Positions 1 through 6,168 of a stretch of 8,909 bases of DNA are shown here, one piece after another. The stretch's first letter is position 1. Each line of letters starts with the position of its first letter. The translations under genes and the position numbers were made by a program. Where the stretch lies: assembly GCA_007127665.1 (NCBI GenBank), contig SKYY01000144.1, forward strand, positions 1 through 8,909, in the 5' to 3' direction. The notes beneath the pieces are model-generated. The model saw only the letters and a list, made by a program, of their open reading frames with translations, was not told where the DNA came from and ran no database searches. This DNA comes from Balneolales bacterium (lineage in GTDB: Bacteria > Bacteroidota > Rhodothermia > Balneolales > Natronogracilivirgulaceae).

Positions 1-88
1 GACCGTCAGCATCATTCATGCAGTTCTTATTCCCATCGGTAATAAGCGACCAGTTATGGCATCGGTCTATCAACTTAACCACTTCCAT
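1..88 (-). CDS. Possible 5' end of a leftward gene, cut by the window edge
   Basis: An ATG at 86-88 on the minus strand opens a frame that stays open for 29 codons to the window edge, beginning MEVVKLIDRC and continuing HNWSLITDGN. The composition is protein-like (hydrophobic and charged residues mixed, no low-complexity runs). I do not recognise the family. The upstream sequence on the minus strand is AT-rich with no Shine-Dalgarno, as for most genes in this window. It would be divergent from the gene at 203 and share the 114-bp intergenic region with it. Twenty-nine open codons can easily arise by chance, so this is only a candidate that the flanking sequence would settle. Confidence 0.3.
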   Translation of the reverse strand, partial: MEVVKLIDRCHNWSLITDGNKNCMNDADG

Positions 89-202
89 TTTTATTATTAC
101 TTGAAATCAGGCAACTGCACTTAGCACAAACTTGCAGTAAATCATTTAAAAGAATGTGTATATATTGCATTTGGGGTACATTATAAATTAATCCATCCTG
201 CA
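89..202. promoter_or_regulatory. AT-rich upstream region of the DUF6978-like/DUF1828 pair
   Basis: This stretch precedes the start at 203 and would also be the upstream region of the possible leftward gene. On the plus strand, TGCATTTG at 166-173 differs by one base from the Bacteroidota -7 consensus TAnnTTTG and lies about 30 bases before the start codon, a sensible place for a promoter. No convincing -33 TTTG or sigma70-type -35 at correct spacing was found, and there is no Shine-Dalgarno before the ATG at 203. The promoter is therefore a weak inference. Confidence 0.3.
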
Positions 203-682
203 ATGGAATACACCGATTCATTCATTGAGGAGTTACTTACTTGTCCCAAGAAAATTACAAAAGCTCCTGCCCGGGAAATGAAGCTGGATCGTGGACATTG
301 GAAAAACAATTTTGAAGTCGAATCAGAAAACGGCGAATTTAAATTCTCAGTTTTTATTCGATACAATGATACTTTCAACGAAAATTTTTCAATCGGGCTG
401 GACTATAATCCCAGAGAAGAACCCGGCACTATTGCACTCATCCGCTCTAACGGCCCACATGGCAGCACAAAGCAGTGGGACCACCACGGTCGAACACATA
501 CACATGTTGCCTCCGCCGAAACTGTCAATAATGGACTGAAACCGGAATCCAATATTGAGATTACAGATCGTTATACTTCTTGGAATGAAGCATTACAGTT
601 TTTCGTAAAACGTGTTAATATTCAGGGAACCCAAGTATATTTCCCTCCACCGCAAGGTAATTTGTTTGAAGAGACAGAATGA
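203..682 (+). CDS. Small His-rich protein resembling the DUF6978 family
   Basis: A 159-residue soluble protein with no signal peptide or membrane segment. Layout: a short helical N-terminus (about 1-20), a beta-rich middle with alternating strands (36-82), and then a histidine cluster, H86, H94, H95, H99 and H101, preceded by RSNGP. A C-terminal helix-like stretch (about 125-140) follows. The arrangement 'RxxGPxH ... H ... HxH' followed by a C-terminal 'AL-FF' segment is how I remember the DUF6978 family. That match is from memory and is not proved here. Function is unknown; clustered histidines could bind metal or be catalytic. Its stop codon overlaps the start of the next gene by four bases (ATGA at 679-682), so the two are almost certainly translationally coupled and probably act together. 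Codon choice is AT-richer than in the genes to the right, hinting at horizontal acquisition. Confidence 0.75.
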   Translation: MEYTDSFIEELLTCPKKITKAPAREMKLDRGHWKNNFEVESENGEFKFSVFIRYNDTFNENFSIGLDYNPREEPGTIALIRSNGPHGSTKQWDHHGRTHTHVASAETVNNGLKPESNIEITDRYTSWNEALQFFVKRVNIQGTQVYFPPPQGNLFEETE

Positions 683-1470
683 CCGAAAATATCCAGCATA
701 TCAACACTCTACTTTCTGAGCAATTCAACAACCGGTTGGATTTCCGGGAAAAACGACCGGGGATCTTTCAGCTCTTCCTGCCTTTTTACCATGAAGACGG
801 TGATATGGTGGAGGTGTATCTCGATTTGAGAAATGGAACAGAAAACAAGTCCATCCCTTCCCGGGTGCGAATCAATGACTTCGGCATGAGCCTGATGAGG
901 CTTTCCTATTCGTATGAAATTGATACCCCAAACAAAGAAAAAATTCTCCATCGCATCCTTTCTGAAAACGGTTTATTCGAGCAAGAAGGCCACATTATGT
1001 ATGATGCTCCGATTGACGCACTATATCCGGCACTGATGCAATATTGTCAGACTGTTGCCAAAATCAGCAATATGCGACAATTCAAGCGTGAAATTATCGA
1101 AAGCCTTTTTTACGAAATGCTTGATGACTTTGTAATGAGCAATCTGGGGGATTACAACCCGGAAAAATCTGTCACTCCGATTCCGGAACGTGACGACCTG
1201 GAAGTGGACTATCGGTTTACTCCCAATGGTCATCCGGTTTATTTGTTTGGTGTGAAGGATACAGCCAAGGCAAGGCTGGCAACGATCAGCTGCCTTGAGT
1301 TTCTGCGTGTAGATCTTCGTTTCAAAAGTTACATTGTCCACGAAGATTTTGAGAAAGTTACCCGGAAAGATCGTAGCAGACTCACCAGTGCCTGCGACAA
1401 ACAATTTCCCTCTTTAGACGATTTCACCAAAAATGCCCGGAAGTTTTTGGATCGGGAAGCTCAGTATTAG
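679..1470 (+). CDS. DUF1828/DUF1829-like protein, partner of the upstream gene
   Basis: A 263-residue cytoplasmic-looking protein. Residues about 25-120 fit the DUF1828 pattern: beta strands around FLPFYHEDGDMVEVYL (33-48), then 'RINDFGMSLMRL' (64-75), matching the family's hallmark I-x-D-[FD]-G then a helix with hydrophobics. Residues about 165-255 resemble DUF1829, the domain usually found C-terminal to DUF1828, with a strand pair around 175-193 and a helix-rich end. Neither domain has an assigned biochemical activity that I know of. The start overlaps the preceding stop (ATGA), and a purine-rich GAAGAGACAG just upstream may help re-initiation. The gene ends only 26 bp before the convergent lipoprotein gene, with no visible terminator between them. 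DUF1828-type proteins are often met in mobile or accessory regions, and the AT-rich composition here agrees. A toxin-antitoxin or phage-defence role is inference from the overlapping two-gene layout. Confidence 0.75.
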   Translation: MTENIQHINTLLSEQFNNRLDFREKRPGIFQLFLPFYHEDGDMVEVYLDLRNGTENKSIPSRVRINDFGMSLMRLSYSYEIDTPNKEKILHRILSENGLFEQEGHIMYDAPIDALYPALMQYCQTVAKISNMRQFKREIIESLFYEMLDDFVMSNLGDYNPEKSVTPIPERDDLEVDYRFTPNGHPVYLFGVKDTAKARLATISCLEFLRVDLRFKSYIVHEDFEKVTRKDRSRLTSACDKQFPSLDDFTKNARKFLDREAQY

Positions 1471-1496
1471 ACTTAAGGTACTCATGCGACACCTCC

Positions 1497-2666
1497 CTAT
1501 CGCTCCAGCACGCGACGGTTGGCCCTGACGATCGACTTCGACTTGTCCTTGAGCAGCTGTGTGGCATCCATCATCATCGCCTCGTTGGACGGAAAGGGCA
1601 CCTGTTCACCTCGCACCATCTGTTGCAGCTCGCTCGAAAGCGCCCGGCGGTCGCCGGAGTACTGGGCGAATTTGTGCTCGAAAATGGCCTCCACGCTGAG
1701 GTTGTCGGTCCGGATGAGCTGATCGGTCTCTGTATCGTAAAAGTCCAGCGATCCGGCCACCAGGGCCGCCTTGCGCTGCACGGTCTCGGTGATCTGGGCG
1801 GAAACGGTCACCATATTGGGCACGCGAATATCGTTGCCCAGCGAATCCTTCCGAACATTGCCGTTTTCATCCAGCTCATAGCGCATCCCGTCCTGGATCT
1901 CCTGAGAAACGCTGTGGGTGTTGTTATTGATGCTCTCCGGCGAGAAGGCGATCTGAGTGAGGTTCAGCACAAGGAAATAGTCGTAGTCCAGATTCCGGTT
2001 TTCCCAGGTATCGAAATGGATCCAGCGCGTATTCAGGTTGCTGAGCGTCACCTTGCGGATCTCGGCATCGAAGAACTCCGGGATCACCATTCCGGAATTA
2101 TTCTCGACAACAAACAGGGCATGCGTGCGCCCCTCCCTCTCGGCAATGTCGCGATACTGCAGCACATCTTCGTACCCCGGATAGATACTGTGGGCCCGCT
2201 CGAACTCGGTGAAAGCCCGCCGTGCATTGTCCCGGCCGCCCTGCTCCAGGAATTCGATCCCGCGCCGGTAGGAGACATCCGCCGCCGAGGCCTTCGATTC
2301 GATGATCTGCTCGTTGTAGTTGAAAAATTCAAACTGGTTGCGGATTTGCGTGGGCAGGCGGCGCACCCGGTTCTGGCGGTCATTGAGCTGTTCATACAAC
2401 AGATAGATCTCAATCCAGCTCTCCTCGCGCCCCTCCATCTCCAGAAACTCGATCCGTTCCCGGTCGAACATATTGGCCAGTTCAAATGCCTCTTTCAGCA
2501 CACGAAGCTCTTTTTCGTCGTTCGGCCTCTTCATGAGGCGGTCTGTTGACCGTTCGATAGCCCGGTCGTACTGCCCCCGCTGGAGCATTTTCTCTGATGA
2601 TGCGCAGGAGGCGACGATGAGCGCCAAAAGGAAAAACATAGCCGTTTTTTGTATCTGATTTGCCAT
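1497..2666 (-). CDS. TPR-containing outer-membrane or periplasmic lipoprotein
   Basis: From the ATG at 2664-2666 the protein has 389 residues. It begins MANQIQKTAM, then a hydrophobic stretch, then a lipobox VAS-C with the acylated cysteine at residue 21, so it is exported and lipid-anchored. Just after the cysteine is a TPR-like helical pair (about 24-66: 'LQRGQYDRAIERSTDRLMKR' type), and a second TPR-like segment occurs at about 131-177 ('YRRGIEFLEQGGRDNARRAF' followed by 'SIYPGYEDVL'). The C-terminal half (about 182-340) is beta-rich and ends in a helical tail rich in Lys and Arg. The layout resembles a conserved Bacteroidota lipoprotein type, but I cannot assign a named function. The frame is open to an ATG at 2708 (403 residues). 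I prefer 2666 because it gives a compact signal peptide, and because the ATGs at 2687 and 2708 both lie inside a short repeated motif and would add a 14-residue leader of repeat-derived residues. A purine run (AAAAGAG) ahead of 2708 keeps that start possible. Confidence 0.8.
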   Translation of the reverse strand: MANQIQKTAMFFLLALIVASCASSEKMLQRGQYDRAIERSTDRLMKRPNDEKELRVLKEAFELANMFDRERIEFLEMEGREESWIEIYLLYEQLNDRQNRVRRLPTQIRNQFEFFNYNEQIIESKASAADVSYRRGIEFLEQGGRDNARRAFTEFERAHSIYPGYEDVLQYRDIAEREGRTHALFVVENNSGMVIPEFFDAEIRKVTLSNLNTRWIHFDTWENRNLDYDYFLVLNLTQIAFSPESINNNTHSVSQEIQDGMRYELDENGNVRKDSLGNDIRVPNMVTVSAQITETVQRKAALVAGSLDFYDTETDQLIRTDNLSVEAIFEHKFAQYSGDRRALSSELQQMVRGEQVPFPSNEAMMMDATQLLKDKSKSIVRANRRVLER

Positions 2667-2680
2667 ATCTGCTGATTCTG

Positions 2681-2720
2681 GAGACATTTTGAGAACAATT
2701 TGAGACATTTCGAGACTCTT
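2681..2720. repeat. Four GAGAC-type direct repeats at about 10-bp period
   Basis: Plus-strand units start at 2681 (GAGACATTTT), 2691 (GAGAACAATTT), 2702 (GAGACATTTC) and 2712 (GAGACTCTT). The first and third share GAGACATTT exactly, and the other two are diverged copies. Spacing of 10, 11 and 10 bases places every copy on the same face of the helix. The array lies just upstream of the preferred lipoprotein start and covers both alternative upstream ATGs. It may be a cooperative binding site for a regulator of that gene or a 5' UTR element. The role is inference; the repetition itself is plain. Confidence 0.55.
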
Positions 2721-3029
2721 TTAGGAAATTGTCGCGTCTCATACGGGAACTTGTAAAGACTTGTATGGGGACTTTTACTGTTGCAATTGTACACGATAAA
2801 ACCTGAGGTAAAATAACATCTTTGCTCCAAATAACTATGATTTCAATCACACCTTAGCCTCGTGCCAAAAGAACCTCCCTGCACAGTGATATTATTTCCA
2901 TAAGAGCCACGGGCAGAGATATTTTTTCGATTTTTATTGACACTATATATTGGCAGATACCGCACTTATTGCTATTATGAATGCCCATTTGCGGCCGAGG
3001 CCCGTTACCTGAAACTCATACCCATGACT
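2721..3029. other. Intergenic region between the divergent lipoprotein and beta-helix genes
   Basis: No gene is supported in these roughly 300 bases. An imperfect direct repeat of period 22 is present: 2742-2755 (TACGGGAACTTGTA) against 2764-2777 (TATGGGGACTTTTA), 11 of 14 identical, with ACTTGTA itself repeated at 2749 and 2759. On the plus strand a T-rich tract (2922-2935) is followed by TATATTGG at 2946-2953, one base from the Bacteroidota -7 element TAnnTTTG and also a fair sigma70 -10 (TATATT). This is the best promoter guess for the beta-helix gene and would give a leader of about 70 bases. TTGACA at 2937-2942 looks like a -35 box but has no -10 at proper spacing. I found no clear promoter for the leftward gene. 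Confidence 0.3.
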
Positions 3030-5090
3030 ATGAAGAGACTGATACTTTATCCCCTTTTTGTTCTGATAATTTCCGGCACAATTTCACTCGCAAACTTTGC
3101 GCATGCAGCCGATGGCAACCCCGTCTTCTATCATTCCGGCACCGACACCAACGATGTCACCGTGATATCGGAATGCACCGAGATCATGCAATCCGGCATC
3201 TATCAGCTGGAATCAGACATTACCGGCGACGACACCTGCCTGGTCATCAAGGCTGGCAATGTCACCCTGGACGGCAACGGCTACTCGGTCATCGGCGAGG
3301 AGAACGGCTGGGGCATCCATGTGGACGGTTCGGAACAACGGCTTTCCAATGTTGAAATCCGCAATATTATTGTGGATGGATGGGTCCTCGGATTGTTCGC
3401 CACAAATCTTGACGAAAGCCGCATCACCGGCGTCACGGCGCGCAACATTACCTCCAGCGGACTTCGCTTCGGCAACATTTTTGACTCCGTCGTCGACAGC
3501 ATTCACACCTACAGCAACCGTAACGGCATATGGTTTGGCAACAGGACACAGGACAACCAGGTTTCGGACATTACATCCCGCGACAACAGCCACTTCGGTA
3601 TCTATGTTTCGGCATCTTACGGAAACCTGTTCGAGCGGCTGACATCCGTGAACAATCACGAAGGTGTTTACGTAGTTGCGGCCGATAACAACCTGTTCCG
3701 GGAGGTGCTTGCCGACAGCAACCGGTTTTACGGCATCGACCTGCGCGCCAGCAGCCACAGCAACCGATATGAACAGATCACGGCGAGCAACAATCGCTGG
3801 CATGGAATTCGTGTCGGGGAGTCCGACGACAATGAATTCGAGGATGTGCTCCTTCATTCCAACGAAATGGCTGGAATGTTCCTGGTCGGCGATCTGCGGT
3901 TCAACGTCCGCGTTACCGGTAATTCCTTCCGCAATATCACGGCAACAGAGAATGACGGCAGCGGACTGTCCATCAGCGCGGCCGCTTATTCCCTGTTCGA
4001 CGGTGTGACGCTCAATAACAACGGTGAGAACGGCATCAGCCTCGGCAGCCGCAACCACGACAATACGTTCCGAAATGTCACCATTAACGGTACCGGACAG
4101 AATGGCATATCGGCACTCTTCAACAATCCGGACAACTCCTTCCACAACATAACGATATCAAATGCCGGAACAACCTCATCGCACCACTCCGTGCAGTTTG
4201 GCGAGGACAACCCCGGCAATGAACTACGAAATATCGTCATTGCTTCCGGCAAGAACGGCATTTCGGTACGCACTGATTCCACGGTGGTGGACAGCCTGGC
4301 TGTAAGCGGCGTGTCCGGCACGGCTGTGCATCTCTGGCAGGGAGCGGCGGGCAACAGACTCTCCAATCTCTTTCTGAGTGACAATGTGCTTGACTTCCAA
4401 TCGAGTGGACAAGCCTCAGGAAACAGCGTGGAGTTCATGCTGCTGGACGGAGGCGCCGTATCGTTCGAAGCACGCGATGTGAGCATCAACCACAACGATC
4501 CGCCCGAAATCATGCCCGGCGGACTGAATGAACTGCCTTATTTCGTCGAGATTCTCGGCTCCGGGATGGCCGGTGATGATCCGTTTGTGGAGCACATCCG
4601 GTTTTACTACGATCCGGAAGAACTGGACGGCTGGGACGAATCCACCCTGGAAATCTGGCGCTATGACAGCGAGAACGGCTGGACCCGTCCCGGCGGCAAC
4701 AACTACACCACCGGCGTGAATACCGACGAAAAATACGTTTACGCCGAGAACATTTCGGAATTCTCCATTTTTGCCGTGCTCAGCAGCGAACTGCCTACTT
4801 CCGTGACGGAAACGGATGAACTTCCGGATGCATTTGTTCTGACACAAAATTATCCGAACCCCTTCAACCCGTCCACCAACATACGATACGAGCTGCCCGA
4901 GACCGCCGAAGTCCGGCTGGAAGTCTTCAACCTGCTTGGCGAACGCGTGGCTACACTGGTGGATACACGTCAGGAGGCAGGGCGACATCAGGTCAGCTTT
5001 GATGCGGGATCGCTCTCCAGCGGGGTGTATCTGTACCGCCTGCAGGCCGGGAATTTCGTCCAGACCCGGAAACTGACACTCATCCGCTAA
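3030..5090 (+). CDS. Secreted right-handed beta-helix protein with T9SS type A sorting domain
   Basis: Taken from the ATG at 3030, this is a 686-residue protein. Residues 1-26 form a signal peptide ending AHA, cleaved before ADG. Residues about 70-480 are a parallel beta-helix of the NosD/pectate-lyase-like superfamily. It opens with NVTLDGNGYSVIG (77-89) and repeats about every 23 residues with a G-[IV]-x-[VF] ... N-x-F pattern; the glycines at 166, 190, 212, 235, 259 and 282 show the period. C49 and C70 could form a disulfide that caps the helix. Residues about 505-586 form a beta-rich domain with 'ELDGWDESTLEIWRYD' and 'ISEFSIFAVLS', reminiscent of the domain preceding PGF anchors in archaeal surface proteins. 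Residues 601-686 are a T9SS type A sorting domain (QNYPNPFNPST, 'VFNLLGERV', 'SSGVYLYRL', ending KLTLIR). So it is exported by Sec, then across the outer membrane, and released or surface-bound. The beta-helix suggests glycan binding or cleavage, but I see no catalytic signature. The frame extends upstream to a TTG at 2937, and an ATG at 3024 is also possible; 3030 gives the cleanest signal peptide. Confidence 0.9.
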   Translation: MKRLILYPLFVLIISGTISLANFAHAADGNPVFYHSGTDTNDVTVISECTEIMQSGIYQLESDITGDDTCLVIKAGNVTLDGNGYSVIGEENGWGIHVDGSEQRLSNVEIRNIIVDGWVLGLFATNLDESRITGVTARNITSSGLRFGNIFDSVVDSIHTYSNRNGIWFGNRTQDNQVSDITSRDNSHFGIYVSASYGNLFERLTSVNNHEGVYVVAADNNLFREVLADSNRFYGIDLRASSHSNRYEQITASNNRWHGIRVGESDDNEFEDVLLHSNEMAGMFLVGDLRFNVRVTGNSFRNITATENDGSGLSISAAAYSLFDGVTLNNNGENGISLGSRNHDNTFRNVTINGTGQNGISALFNNPDNSFHNITISNAGTTSSHHSVQFGEDNPGNELRNIVIASGKNGISVRTDSTVVDSLAVSGVSGTAVHLWQGAAGNRLSNLFLSDNVLDFQSSGQASGNSVEFMLLDGGAVSFEARDVSINHNDPPEIMPGGLNELPYFVEILGSGMAGDDPFVEHIRFYYDPEELDGWDESTLEIWRYDSENGWTRPGGNNYTTGVNTDEKYVYAENISEFSIFAVLSSELPTSVTETDELPDAFVLTQNYPNPFNPSTNIRYELPETAEVRLEVFNLLGERVATLVDTRQEAGRHQVSFDAGSLSSGVYLYRLQAGNFVQTRKLTLIR

Positions 5091-5147
5091 ATAAACTGAT
5101 CCGCTAAACGCTGAAAATACTCTTCCGCTAAACACTGGAAATAGCGT
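5083..5147. repeat. Imperfect tandem repeat at the 3' end of the beta-helix gene
   Basis: TCCGCTAAA occurs three times, at 5083-5091, 5100-5108 and 5124-5132. The first copy contains the last Arg codon and the stop codon of the beta-helix gene. The last two copies extend to 24-base units (5100-5123 and 5124-5147) that match at 19 of 24 positions. Each copy carries an in-phase-looking CGC-TAA, so this appears to be duplication of the gene terminus by slippage. I see no further function. Confidence 0.6.
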
Positions 5148-5157
5148 ATTGAAGAGT
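5119..5157 (+). other. Hairpin downstream of the beta-helix gene
   Basis: ACTCTTC (5119-5125) pairs with GAAGAGT (5151-5157), and CGCTA (5126-5130) pairs with TAGCG (5142-5146). This gives a 12-bp stem with a four-base bulge (5147-5150) and an 11-base loop. No T run follows on the plus strand (the next tract is ten A at 5176-5185), so it is not a standard intrinsic terminator. It could protect the 3' end of the mRNA or mark a factor-dependent terminator. Confidence 0.35.
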
Positions 5158-5195
5158 GTATCCAAGTCCGGCTCCAAAAAAAAAACATCAAACAC

Positions 5196-5228
5196 TTGCA
5201 CTTATATAAATATGTATATATATTTATA
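5196..5228 (+). promoter_or_regulatory. Probable promoter of the DUF302 gene, with AT-rich palindrome
   Basis: TTGCAC (5196-5201) and TATATT (5219-5224) are separated by exactly 17 bases, a good sigma70-type arrangement, about 45 bases before the start codon. Overlapping it is a perfect 9-bp inverted repeat, TATAAATAT (5205-5213) and ATATTTATA (5220-5228), with a 6-base spacer. This could be an operator or simply an easily melted AT tract. The region is very AT-rich, so chance matches are likely. Confidence 0.4.
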
Positions 5229-5259
5229 CCGTTAATAACAAAATCACTTATCAATTAAT

Positions 5260-5263
5260 GGAG
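5260..5263 (+). promoter_or_regulatory. GGAG ribosome binding site that fixes the DUF302 start
   Basis: GGAG lies six bases before the ATG at 5270. It overlaps the in-frame ATG at 5258, which has no such motif, so initiation at 5270 is preferred. Most other genes in the window lack a Shine-Dalgarno, which makes this one stand out. Confidence 0.6.
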
Positions 5264-5269
5264 ATTATC

Positions 5270-5752
5270 ATGAACAAGCAGATTGCAATTGCAGGAATAG
5301 GCGGAGTGGTAGCGGGATTCATAATCATGGCCATTGTCGGCTTCTACAGCTTGCCGGGGATGATGATGCTGGAGGACCAGTCCCGTTTCGACGACTTTGA
5401 CACCACGGTCGAGCAGTTCGAACAGAAAGTCCGAGACGCCGGATGGAGCATCCTTACCGTTCACGACATGCAGGAAACACTGCAGGGGCACGGTCACGAT
5501 GTGAAGGCCGTGAAGATTTTTGAGCTCTGTTCCGCCCGTTATTCTGCGGAGATCCTGAAACTGGACGATGAGCGCATCGTCTCACCGCTCATGCCGTGCC
5601 GTATCGCCATCTATGAGAAAAGCAACGGAAACACCTACATTTCGCGGATGGACTCTGAGCTGCTGGCCCGTCCCTTCGGTGGCGTCATCAAGGATGTCAT
5701 GCAGGTGGCCGCCGTGGAGATCGAGGATGTGATCCAGCAGGTTATCCGATAG
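5270..5752 (+). CDS. Membrane-anchored DUF302 protein
   Basis: A 160-residue protein. Residues about 5-27 form one hydrophobic membrane segment (signal anchor or uncleaved signal) that starts MNKQIAIAGIGG. From about residue 42 it follows the DUF302 pattern closely: 'AGWSILTVHDMQETL' (57-71), 'GHDVKAVKIFELCSARYSAEIL' (75-96) and 'MPCRIAIYE' with 'TYISRM' (108-127). The family's two conserved cysteines are present at C87 (FELC) and C110 (MPCR). With one membrane segment at the N-terminus the domain is probably periplasmic. DUF302 has no settled biochemical role; the family has a compact alpha/beta fold and sometimes lies near redox or metal genes. It appears to be a single-gene unit with its own promoter and is not obviously linked to the nikR pair downstream, since a strong terminator separates them. 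The frame is also open from an ATG at 5258, but the GGAG at 5260 supports the later start. Confidence 0.88.
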   Translation: MNKQIAIAGIGGVVAGFIIMAIVGFYSLPGMMMLEDQSRFDDFDTTVEQFEQKVRDAGWSILTVHDMQETLQGHGHDVKAVKIFELCSARYSAEILKLDDERIVSPLMPCRIAIYEKSNGNTYISRMDSELLARPFGGVIKDVMQVAAVEIEDVIQQVIR

Positions 5753-5938
5753 ACTGCAAACAGATCGCTGGCAGATGACTACACGATGGCTGCCTGGAAA
5801 CTACCAGACGGCCGACATGTTACTGTCAATGCAAAGACGCCGCCAGCACCAGTTTTTATACGTCTGAACCATATCCAGAATATTTATCAGCTTAGCAGAT
5901 ACGTATTTCAGCAAATTTGGTAAGCTTATTATCACGGA
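5753..5938 (+). other. Gene-free trailer between the DUF302 gene and the terminator
   Basis: About 186 bases with no supported coding sequence. Short frames on both strands have no family resemblance or start signals. Minor structure is visible: GCTTA (5890-5894) can pair with TAAGC (5921-5925), and ATACGTAT (5899-5906) is a perfect 8-base palindrome between them. Because the next terminator lies beyond it, this is either a long 3' untranslated region of the DUF302 transcript or a separate short transcript. I cannot match it to any known RNA family. Confidence 0.35.
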
Positions 5939-5993
5939 CCGGACCGGCTTCGGGTGCACCACTTCGCGCACCCGGGGGCCGGCCGGCTTTTTT
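5939..5993 (+). terminator. Strong rho-independent terminator
   Basis: A GC-rich stem is followed at once by six T (5988-5993). Pairs: GGGTGC (5952-5957) with GCACCC (5968-5973); CTTC (5948-5951) with GGGG (5974-5977) including two G-T pairs; GGCC read back from 5947-5944 with CCGG (5979-5982); and GGCC read back from 5942-5939 with CCGG (5983-5986). Single-base bulges occur at 5943 and 5978, and the loop has ten bases. The T run is only on the plus-strand side, so it stops rightward transcription. It insulates nikR from the DUF302 gene. Confidence 0.85.
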
Positions 5994-6160
5994 ATTTCAT
6001 ACACACCGCAAAACATCCGGAGAAAAACCCTGAGGCCGGCGAATACCGTTTAGAGGGTCATTCCGTGGCGACCCCTTTCGCAAATACAAGATGGCACACC
6101 GCTGCCTTTCAGTATGATTATCTACAGAAAAAATCTTTCTTATAGATGTTTTCTATGTCG
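5994..6160. other. Upstream region of nikR without a recognisable gene
   Basis: Nothing coding is supported here. A small stem GGGTC (6055-6059) with GACCC (6070-6074) around a ten-base loop is possible but isolated. Composition shifts to AT-rich toward 6120-6160, as expected when approaching a promoter. Confidence 0.3.
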
Positions 6161-6168
6161 TAATTTTG
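6161..6168 (+). promoter_or_regulatory. Bacteroidota-type -7 promoter element of nikR
   Basis: TAATTTTG is a perfect match to the Bacteroidota -7 consensus TAnnTTTG and lies 50 bases before the nikR start codon. A clear -33 TTTG was not found at the usual distance (the sequence there is T-rich, near 6136-6140). Transcription would start around 6173-6176, inside the palindrome that follows. Confidence 0.5.

Noticed and set aside
1175..1260. PD-(D/E)xK nuclease motif in the DUF1829-like region
   Set aside because: An Asp-containing strand (D177) is followed by a strand ending F-G-V-K-D (190-194), which loosely recalls the motif, but the acidic residue before the lysine is missing. It is not enough to call a nuclease.
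1623..2549. 308-residue open frame on the plus strand
   Set aside because: It lies wholly antisense to the lipoprotein gene, has no family resemblance, and its residue pattern (His, Val, Leu and Gly rich) is typical of the shadow of a GC-rich gene. The minus-strand frame has a signal peptide and TPRs.
2937..3029. TTG start at 2937 for the beta-helix gene
   Set aside because: It would add 31 residues without signal-peptide character before a textbook signal peptide. The stretch is more likely promoter and leader.
3213..4145. 310-residue open frame on the minus strand
   Set aside because: It is antisense to the beta-helix gene. Its open length follows from the repetitive codon pattern of the helix turns.
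3030..5090. Polysaccharide lyase or pectinase assignment for the beta-helix protein
   Set aside because: The fold is compatible, but I could not point to a catalytic residue set. An enzyme name would be unsupported.
5119..5157. Intrinsic terminator after the beta-helix gene
   Set aside because: The stem is real, but no T run follows on the plus strand, and the A tract at 5176-5185 is on the wrong strand. It is kept only as a hairpin.
4416..5201. 261-residue open frame on the minus strand
   Set aside because: It is antisense to the sorting domain of the beta-helix protein. No protein-family signal or start context was seen.
5801..6016. 71-residue minus-strand frame, and the 63-residue plus-strand frame at 5954-6145
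   Set aside because: Both run through the terminator stem, have no family resemblance, and lack start signals.
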